This document shows, piece by piece, positions 58,625 to 64,000 of a DNA stretch of 64,000 bases. The DNA comes from Blastococcus colisei (GTDB lineage Bacteria; Actinomycetota; Actinomycetes; Mycobacteriales; Geodermatophilaceae): assembly GCF_006717095.1 (NCBI RefSeq), contig NZ_VFQE01000001.1, forward strand, positions 1,240,001 to 1,304,000, written 5' to 3'. The position numbers were made by a program, and so were the translations under genes. The notes under the pieces were generated by a model. That model did not search any database, was not told the origin of the DNA, and was given only the letters and a program-made list of their open reading frames with translations. Positions within the stretch are counted from its first letter, which is position 1, and each line of letters opens with the position of its first letter.

Positions 58625-59569
58625 ATGGCAGTCGTCAGCATGAAGCAGCTGCTCGACAGCGGCGTGCACTTCGGGCACCAGACCCGCCGCTGGAACCCGA
58701 AGATGAAGCGGTTCATCTTCACCGAGCGCAACGGCATCTACATCATCGACCTGCAGCAGACGCTCGGGTACATCGACAACGCCTACGAGTTCGTCAAGCA
58801 GACGGTCGCCCACGGCGGCTCGATCCTGTTCGTCGGCACCAAGCGCCAGGCGCAGGAAGTCGTCGCCGAGCAGGCCACCCGCGTCGGCATGCCCTACGTC
58901 AACCAGCGCTGGCTGGGCGGCATGCTCACCAACTTCCAGACCGTGCACAAGCGCCTGCAGCGCCTCAAGGAGCTCGAGGACCTCGAGCAGACCGGCGCGC
59001 TGGTCAGCCTCTCCAAGAAGGAGCAGCTGGTCCTCAGCCGCGAGAAGGGCAAGCTGGAGCGCAGCCTCGGCGGTATCCGCGACATGCAGAAGGTGCCCAG
59101 CGCCGTCTGGATCGTGGACACCAAGAAGGAGCACATCGCCGTCGGCGAGGCCCGCAAGCTCAACATCCCGGTGGTGGCGATCCTCGACACCAACTGCGAC
59201 CCCGACGAGGTCGACTACAAGATCCCGGGTAACGACGACGCGATCCGCAGCATCACCGTGCTGACCCGCGTCATCGCCGACGCCGTCGCCGAGGGCCTCA
59301 TGGCCCGCTCCGCGGCGCAGGCCGACGCAGGGCGTGGCGAGGCCGCCGAGCCCGCCGTCGGTGCCGGCGAGCCGCTGGCCGACTGGGAGCGCGAGCTCCT
59401 GACCGGTGGCGACGCCGCTGCGGCCCCCGCCGCGGACGCGACCGCCACCCCGCTGCCCGAGACCCCGGCCGAGCCGCCCGCGGTCACTGCGGAGGAGGTC
59501 GCCCCGGTCGAGGGCGTCCCCGCCACCGGCGACACGAGCACCGGCACCCAGGGCGCTCAGAACGGCTGA
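58625..59569 (+). CDS. rpsB: 30S ribosomal protein uS2
   Basis: 314 aa. The S2 core is residues 1-~240 ([54 protein letters not shown]). A C-terminal extension of about 75 residues, alanine/proline/glutamate-rich, is usual in actinobacteria. AGAGAGG precedes ATG 58625. First gene of the rpsB-tsf-pyrH-frr-cdsA cluster. Confidence 0.97.
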   Translation: MAVVSMKQLLDSGVHFGHQTRRWNPKMKRFIFTERNGIYIIDLQQTLGYIDNAYEFVKQTVAHGGSILFVGTKRQAQEVVAEQATRVGMPYVNQRWLGGMLTNFQTVHKRLQRLKELEDLEQTGALVSLSKKEQLVLSREKGKLERSLGGIRDMQKVPSAVWIVDTKKEHIAVGEARKLNIPVVAILDTNCDPDEVDYKIPGNDDAIRSITVLTRVIADAVAEGLMARSAAQADAGRGEAAEPAVGAGEPLADWERELLTGGDAAAAPAADATATPLPETPAEPPAVTAEEVAPVEGVPATGDTSTGTQGAQNG

Positions 59570-59661
59570 TGTCCGGCGCCGTCCCCGCGTAGCGGGGGCG
59601 GCGCCCCGGCACGTCCGCACCACGTCTTTTCGCACCACCCCCAGACCACAGAGGAAGTGAC

Positions 59662-60477
59662 ATGGCTGAGTTCACCGCAGCCGACGTCAAGCGTCTCCGC
59701 GACGCCACCGGCGCCGGCATGATGGACTGCAAGAAGGCGCTCACCGAGGCCGACGGCGACTACGACAAGGCCGTCGAGCTGCTGCGCGTCAAGGGCGCCA
59801 AGGACGTCGGCAAGCGCCTCGAGCGCTCCACCACGAACGGGGTCGTCGTCAGCAAGGACGGCGCACTGCTCGAGCTCGACTGCGAGACCGACTTCGTCGC
59901 CAAGAACGCCGACTTCGTGAAGCTCGCCGACCGTCTGCTCGACATCGTCCTGGCCCAGAAGCCGGCCGACGTCGACGCGCTGCTCGCCACGGACGTCGAC
60001 GGCCAGACCGTCGCCGCCCTGGTCGAGTCCGAGTCCGCCCGCATCGGCGAGAAGCTCGTGCTCAGCCGGTTCGCCGTCTTCGAGGGCACCACCGCGACCT
60101 ACCTGCACAAGCGGGCCACCGACCTGCCCCCGGCCATCGGTGTCGCGGTGCAGTACAGCGGCGGTTCCGAGGAGGCCGCGCGCAGCCTGGCGATGCACAT
60201 CGCCGCCGCACGCCCACGCTTCCTCACCCGCGAGGAGGTCTCCGCCGAGGCGGTCGAGACCGAGCGTCGCGTCGCCGAGCAGACGGCCAAGGAGGAGGGC
60301 AAGCCCGAGCAGGCGATCACCAAGATCGTCGAGGGTCGGGTCAACGCCTTCTACAAGGACTTCGTCCTGCTCGAGCAGCCGTCGATCACCGAGCCCAAGC
60401 GCACGGTGAAGCAGATCGTCGACGAGGTCGGCATGACCGTCGAGCGGTTCGCCCGCTTCGAGGTCGGCCAGGCCTGA
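59662..60477 (+). CDS. tsf: translation elongation factor Ts
   Basis: 271-aa guanine nucleotide exchange factor for EF-Tu. The N-terminal UBA-like domain has [20 protein letters not shown] (15-34) and the core has [24 protein letters not shown] precedes ATG 59662. Two hairpins follow the stop (60487-60537 and 60559-60587), so much transcription should end before pyrH. Confidence 0.97.
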   Translation: MAEFTAADVKRLRDATGAGMMDCKKALTEADGDYDKAVELLRVKGAKDVGKRLERSTTNGVVVSKDGALLELDCETDFVAKNADFVKLADRLLDIVLAQKPADVDALLATDVDGQTVAALVESESARIGEKLVLSRFAVFEGTTATYLHKRATDLPPAIGVAVQYSGGSEEAARSLAMHIAAARPRFLTREEVSAEAVETERRVAEQTAKEEGKPEQAITKIVEGRVNAFYKDFVLLEQPSITEPKRTVKQIVDEVGMTVERFARFEVGQA

Positions 60478-60480
60478 GCA

Positions 60481-60552
60481 GAAGGACCACCCTTCCCCCC
60501 ACGCCCCGCAGGCTCGGCGCGGGACCCTGAAGGGTGGCCGCTCCAGCATGTC
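60481..60552 (+). repeat. post-stop repeat, copy B (terminator of tsf)
   Basis: Begins 3 bp after the tsf stop with GAAGGACC. CCACCCTTC (60487-60495) pairs perfectly with GAAGGGTGG (60529-60537). The inner part holds GCAGGCTC and GCGCGGGACC. Its end GGCCGCTCCAGCA is shared with copy C at 63285. Confidence 0.7.
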
Positions 60553-60558
60553 GCGTTC

Positions 60559-60587
60559 GGCCCCGCTCCCGTCCCGGGAGCGGGGCC
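60559..60587 (+). terminator. second terminator hairpin between tsf and pyrH
   Basis: A perfect 12-bp GC stem: GGCCCCGCTCCC (60559-60570) with GGGAGCGGGGCC (60576-60587), loop GTCCC; only a short GTT follows. Confidence 0.7.
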
Positions 60588-60639
60588 GTTCGTCCATGCG
60601 GCAGGATCAGACAACTGAAGTCGAGCAAGGGATGACGCG

Positions 60640-61410
60640 TTGACCGACACCACACCTCCGCTGTCCGCTCCCACCGCCTTCCAGCCGGCTGACGGCAGCG
60701 GCTATCAGCGGGTGCTGCTCAAGCTCTCCGGCGAGACCTTCGGCGGGGGGAATGTCGGCGTCGACGCCGACATCGTCCGCGGCATCGCCGAGCAGCTGGC
60801 CGAGGTCGTCGCCAAGGGCACCCAGGTCGCGGTGGTCATGGGCGGGGGCAACTTCTTCCGTGGCGCGGAGCTCAGCCTGGCCGGCATGGACCGCACCAAG
60901 GCCGACTACATGGGCATGCTCGGCACGGTCATGAACTGCCTGGCCCTGCAGGACTTCTGCGAGAAGGCCGGCCTGGAGACCCGCGTGCAGTCCGCGATCA
61001 CGATGGGCCAGGTGGCCGAGCCCTACATCCCGCGCAAGGCGATCCGGCACCTCGAGAAGGGCCGGCTGGTCATCTTCGGGGCCGGAGCCGGCATGCCCTA
61101 CTTCTCCACCGACACCGTGGCCGCCCAGCGCGCCCTGGAGATCGAGTGCCAGGTGCTGCTCATGGGCAAGAACGGTGTCGACGGCGTCTACGACGACGAC
61201 CCGCGCACCAACCCCGACGCCATCATGTACGACGACCTGGACTACGCGACGGTGCTGGCCAAGCAGCTCAAGGTCGCCGACGCCACGGCGATCAGCCTCT
61301 GCATGGACAACCAGATGCCCATCGTCGTGTTCAACCTGCTGCGTGACGGCAACATCGCCAGAGCGACCGCAGGTGAGAGGATCGGCACGCTGATCAGCCA
61401 GCCCGCGTGA
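60640..61410 (+). CDS. pyrH: uridylate kinase
   Basis: 256-aa UMP kinase of the amino-acid kinase fold. [13 protein letters not shown] (about 24-36) is the phosphate-binding start; [27 protein letters not shown] and TATAISLC-like [20 protein letters not shown] complete it. The start is TTG 60640 with AAGGGA upstream. A ~22-residue N-terminal extension is usual in actinobacteria. Confidence 0.97.
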   Translation: MTDTTPPLSAPTAFQPADGSGYQRVLLKLSGETFGGGNVGVDADIVRGIAEQLAEVVAKGTQVAVVMGGGNFFRGAELSLAGMDRTKADYMGMLGTVMNCLALQDFCEKAGLETRVQSAITMGQVAEPYIPRKAIRHLEKGRLVIFGAGAGMPYFSTDTVAAQRALEIECQVLLMGKNGVDGVYDDDPRTNPDAIMYDDLDYATVLAKQLKVADATAISLCMDNQMPIVVFNLLRDGNIARATAGERIGTLISQPA

Positions 61411-61496
61411 GCGTGGACTGACCGGGCAGCACGCAAGGACGACAACCAGTTGAGCCGACGGCCGCTCGAGCCGGGCCGCCGATGGAGGGAAGACCC

Positions 61497-62054
61497 GTGA
61501 TCGACGACACCCTGCTCGATGCCGAGGAGCGGATGGACAAGGCCCTGTCCGTCGCCCGCGAGGACCTCGGCTCGGTGCGCACCGGCCGGGCGGCACCCTC
61601 GATGTTCAACAAGATCATGGTCGACTACTACGGCGCCTACACCCCGGTGCCGCAGATGGCGTCGATCACCGTGCCCGAGGCGCGCATGGCCGTCATCAAG
61701 CCCTACGACATGAGCCAGCTGTCGGCCATCGAGAAGGCCATTCGCGACAGCGACCTCGGCGTGAACCCCACCAACGACGGCCAGATCCTCCGCGTGGTCT
61801 TCCCGCAGCTCACCGAGGAGCGGCGCCGCGACCTGGTGAAGCAGGCACGCGCCAAGGGCGAGGACGCCAAGGTCGCGATCCGCAACATCCGCCGCCGGGC
61901 CAAGGACGAGCTCGACCGCATCGCCAAGGACGGCGAGGCCGGCGAGGACGACGTGCGCCGCGCGGAGAAGGAGCTCGACCACCTCACCGAGCAGCACGTC
62001 CACGGCATCGACGAGGCGATGAAGAACAAGGAGACCGAGCTGCTCGAGGTCTGA
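61497..62054 (+). CDS. frr: ribosome recycling factor
   Basis: 185 aa, exactly the canonical length from GTG 61497, which has GGAGGGA 6 nt upstream; ATG 61482 would add five residues made from that site. SVREDL-type [21 protein letters not shown] and [27 protein letters not shown] (in two adjoining parts) are the family signatures. It acts with EF-G to split terminated ribosomes. Confidence 0.97.
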   Translation: MIDDTLLDAEERMDKALSVAREDLGSVRTGRAAPSMFNKIMVDYYGAYTPVPQMASITVPEARMAVIKPYDMSQLSAIEKAIRDSDLGVNPTNDGQILRVVFPQLTEERRRDLVKQARAKGEDAKVAIRNIRRRAKDELDRIAKDGEAGEDDVRRAEKELDHLTEQHVHGIDEAMKNKETELLEV

Positions 62055-62075
62055 CCCCGACGGCCCCGTCCGCCC

Positions 62076-63284
62076 ATGACGACCCCCTCCGCCGCCGACC
62101 GTCCCGGGAGCTCCGGGCCGGGCACCGAGCCGTTGCCCCGCTACGGCTCGGGAGCGGCGCAGTCGTCGGGCACCCTCGGTCGCTCCGGCCCCGCCTGGTC
62201 ACACCGCCCGGGGCGGAACGAACGCCCGGGGCGAGACGAGCGCCCGGGGCGAGACGAGCGCCCGGAGCGGAACGAACGCCCGGAGCGGAACGAACGCCCA
62301 GGGCGGAACGACCGGGAGGACGACGACACCGGCCCGGTGCCGATCGTCGGTGACCGCCCCGCCCCGCCGCCGCGGCCCGCCGACGACCTTCCCGCGTCGA
62401 CCGACCAGCCCACGTCGACGGCGATGCCGTCACCGCTCGAGGTGGGTGAGCTGGCCACGACCGAGCGACCCGCCGGGGGCCGTGCCGGGCGCGACCTGCG
62501 TGCCGCGATCGGCGTGGGGGTCGGCCTGGTCGCCGTCATCGTGGCGTCGCTCTTCGTCTGGCGCCCCGCCTTCCTGGCAGTCCTCGTCACCGCGATCCTG
62601 GTCGCGGTCGTGGAGCTCACCCGGGCGCTCGGTGCCGGCCGGTTCAGTCCGCCGCTGGTCCCGCTCCTCCTCGGGACGCTCGTCATGGAGGGCCTGGCCT
62701 GGAGCCGGGGGCCCACCGGGCTGGTCGTCGGGTTCCTGCTCACCGCGCTCGCCGTGGTGCTCTGGCGGCTGGGCCACGGGCCGGCCGGGTACCTGAAGGA
62801 CGCCGCCTCCGGTGTCCTGGTCGCGCTCTACGTGCCACTGCTGGCGGGTTTCGCCGTCCTGCTCCTGGTGCCGGACGACGGTGCCGTGCGGGTGCTGGCG
62901 TTCATCGCCACCGTCATCGCCAGCGACGTCGGGGGCTACGCTGCGGGGGTCCTCTTCGGCAAGCACGCCATGGCGCCATCGATAAGCCCGAAGAAGTCCT
63001 GGGAAGGCATGGCCGGGTCGGTGGTGGCCTGCATGCTCATGGCCACGCCCTTCGTCGTGCTGTGGCTGGGCGGACCGTGGTGGAGCGGCCTGGTCTTCGG
63101 TGCCGCGCTGGCCGTGTCGTCCACCGTCGGCGACCTGGGAGAGTCGCTGATCAAGCGCGACCTCGGCATCAAGGACATGGGCAATCTGCTGCCCGGCCAC
63201 GGCGGGATCATGGACCGCCTGGACTCCCTGTTGCCCTCGGCCGCGGTGGCCTACCTGCTGCTGTCCCTCCTCGCGCCGGTCTGA
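62076..63284 (+). CDS. cdsA: phosphatidate cytidylyltransferase
   Basis: 402 aa. Makes CDP-diacylglycerol from phosphatidic acid, supplying the phospholipid pathway and the pcs-like enzyme in this window. The first ~145 residues are hydrophilic and include a six-fold RPGRNE-type hexapeptide repeat (44-79). Eight or so membrane helices follow, and the signature ESLIKRDLGIKDMGNLLPGH near 358 carries the metal-binding residues. ATG 62076, 21 bp after frr. A post-stop repeat follows. Confidence 0.95.
   Translation: MTTPSAADRPGSSGPGTEPLPRYGSGAAQSSGTLGRSGPAWSHRPGRNERPGRDERPGRDERPERNERPERNERPGRNDREDDDTGPVPIVGDRPAPPPRPADDLPASTDQPTSTAMPSPLEVGELATTERPAGGRAGRDLRAAIGVGVGLVAVIVASLFVWRPAFLAVLVTAILVAVVELTRALGAGRFSPPLVPLLLGTLVMEGLAWSRGPTGLVVGFLLTALAVVLWRLGHGPAGYLKDAASGVLVALYVPLLAGFAVLLLVPDDGAVRVLAFIATVIASDVGGYAAGVLFGKHAMAPSISPKKSWEGMAGSVVACMLMATPFVVLWLGGPWWSGLVFGAALAVSSTVGDLGESLIKRDLGIKDMGNLLPGHGGIMDRLDSLLPSAAVAYLLLSLLAPV
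62205..62312 (+). repeat. six tandem 18-bp repeats inside cdsA
   Basis: Six in-frame units of 18 bp encode RPGRNE, RPGRDE, RPGRDE, RPERNE, RPERNE, RPGRND. Units 2-3 and 4-5 are near-identical, suggesting recent slippage. The segment is strongly charged and lies in the cytoplasmic N-terminal tail. Confidence 0.85.
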
Positions 63285-63395
63285 GAAAGGACCCCGCTGC
63301 CCCCCCACCGGCCCTCTGCAGGGTCCCGCCGCGAGCGGGCGAGCGGTGGGGGCAGGGGGTGTATCTCCCTGCAGCGGGGCCGCTCCAGCACGTCA
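63285..63395 (+). repeat. post-stop repeat, copy C (terminator-like)
   Basis: Begins directly after the cdsA stop with GAAAGGACCCC. CCCCGCTG (63292-63299) pairs with CAGCGGGG (63372-63379); inside it CTGCCCCC..ACCG pairs with CGGTGGGGGCAG (63344-63355). The end GGGGCCGCTCCAGCA matches copy B. It lies between the convergent cdsA and GNAT genes. Confidence 0.65.
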
Positions 63396-63456
63396 CCGGG
63401 CTCGGGGCGGTGCCCTGGACGGGGGCCGTGCCGACACGGGCCTACGGCGCGGTCCA

Positions 63457-64000
63457 TCAGGCCGGGCGGCTGAGGGACCACGAGACGCCCACCGTCTCGA
63501 AGCCCCGCCGGGCGTACCAGTGCCGCGGCCAGTCGTCGGCCGCGGCCTCCAGCACCACGAGGTCGCAGCCGGCCCGGCCCGCCAGGTCCAGCGAGCGGGC
63601 GAGGACGGCGTCGGCGTAGCCGCGGCCCCGGACCGCGGGGTCGGTCATCACCGACTCCACCGCGGCCGTGGCGCCGTCGACGCGCAGCTGACCGGCGGCC
63701 ACCACCCGGCCTCCCTCGCGGACCACCACGTCGCTGACCGCGACCACCCGGTCGTTGAGCTGCTCGCGGCCGATCAGCTGCGCCACGACGCGGTCCAGGT
63801 CCGGGCCGAGGTCGGCCAGACCCCTTCGCCACGACCGGTCCCAGAGTTCGCGGACCTCGCCCTGGTCGACCACCTCGGCGCGCTCCGCACCGGGCAGGCC
63901 ATCCGGCCGCCGGGCCATGAGCAGCAGCTCCTCGGCCTCCCAACCCCGCCGGGTCAGTTCCCCGGCGACGTCGGCCGCCCCGGGCCACAGCATCTGCGCC
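63457..64000 (-). CDS. GNAT family N-acetyltransferase (N-terminus probably beyond window)
   Basis: At least 178 residues from ATG 63993, with the frame open to the window edge. DPAVRGRGYADAVLARSLDLA is the acetyl-CoA binding loop, and HWYARRGFETVGVSWSLSRP the C-terminal signature; RVVAAGQLRVDGATAAVESVMT is the core strand. The first visible residues (WPGAADVAGELTRRGWEAEELLLMA) suggest that a longer N-terminal part lies outside, since family members with this segment are larger. Substrate unknown. Confidence 0.82.
   Translation of the reverse strand, partial: AQMLWPGAADVAGELTRRGWEAEELLLMARRPDGLPGAERAEVVDQGEVRELWDRSWRRGLADLGPDLDRVVAQLIGREQLNDRVVAVSDVVVREGGRVVAAGQLRVDGATAAVESVMTDPAVRGRGYADAVLARSLDLAGRAGCDLVVLEAAADDWPRHWYARRGFETVGVSWSLSRPA

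Noticed and set aside
62205-62312. CRISPR-like array
   Set aside because: The repeats are 18 bp, directly adjacent, in frame within cdsA and without spacers, so they are a coding tandem repeat.

Overview
The window is a contiguous piece of a high-GC actinobacterial chromosome. Gene order follows the conserved block known from mycobacteria, from ppk/gpsA/ddl at one end to rpsB/tsf/pyrH/frr/cdsA at the other. A WhiG/FliA-type sigma factor, zinc-type ribosomal proteins bL28 and bL32, many GTG starts and probable leaderless promoters fit a non-mycobacterial, motile or sporulating actinobacterium. My best guess is a Geodermatophilaceae-like organism (Blastococcus, Geodermatophilus, Modestobacter); this is inferred from gene content and style, not from a search.

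Layout. 1-3 kb: MutT1-like Nudix (cut by the edge), polyphosphate kinase and the F420 guanylyltransferase cofC/fbiD on the minus strand. 3-6 kb: plsC-gpsA-cystathionine lyase on overlapping start/stop codons, then a convergent phosphatidylcholine-synthase-like gene. 6.9-12 kb: ddl, a lipoprotein, a DUF3515 protein, an Lrp-like ligand-binding protein, thiL, an acetyltransferase and a cytidylate-kinase-like protein. 12-17.9 kb: MOSC protein, rpmB, DAK2/fatty-acid-kinase-like protein, recG, rsmD, coaD. 18-25.6 kb: SepIVA-like coiled coil, DUF177-rpmF-rnc-mutM-acyP, a small coiled-coil protein and smc. 25.6-29.5 kb: an IS30-family element inserted at the stop codon of an endonuclease/exonuclease/phosphatase gene, then phoD; this block separates smc from ftsY. 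29.6-35 kb: ftsY, a four-gene ECF Ni/Co uptake operon behind a Nur-like operator, and amtB-glnK-glnD behind a GlnR-like site. 38-46 kb: ffh, an amidohydrolase, proS, then rpsP-KH-rimM-trmD-Nudix and rplS. 46-55 kb: lepB, an atypical response regulator behind a candidate WhiG promoter, rnhB, DUF2469, a secreted RTX-repeat protein, yraN-comM-dprA-xerC and whiG. 55-58 kb: an accessory patch with a CmtR-like metal sensor and CDF transporter, a DUF4262 protein, a GNAT protein and an M23 peptidase. 58.6-63.3 kb: rpsB-tsf-pyrH-frr-cdsA. The end holds a GNAT gene cut by the edge.

How it works together. Most genes are housekeeping: translation and secretion (rpsB, tsf, frr, rpsP, rimM, trmD, rplS, rpmB, rpmF, proS, ffh, ftsY, lepB), envelope lipids and wall (plsC, gpsA, cdsA, pcs-like, ddl, M23), DNA maintenance (recG, mutM, smc, xerC, dprA, comM, rnhB), nitrogen control (amtB-glnK-glnD), phosphate (ppk, phoD) and metals (Ni/Co uptake, CmtR-CDF). 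The most notable findings are regulatory: the Nur-like and GlnR-like sites, a WhiG-type promoter, a repeat that starts right after stop codons in three places, and a nested palindrome at 12.0 kb. No prophage, CRISPR array, tRNA or rRNA was seen, no gene-free stretch exceeds about 300 bases, and I found no clearly new multigene system.
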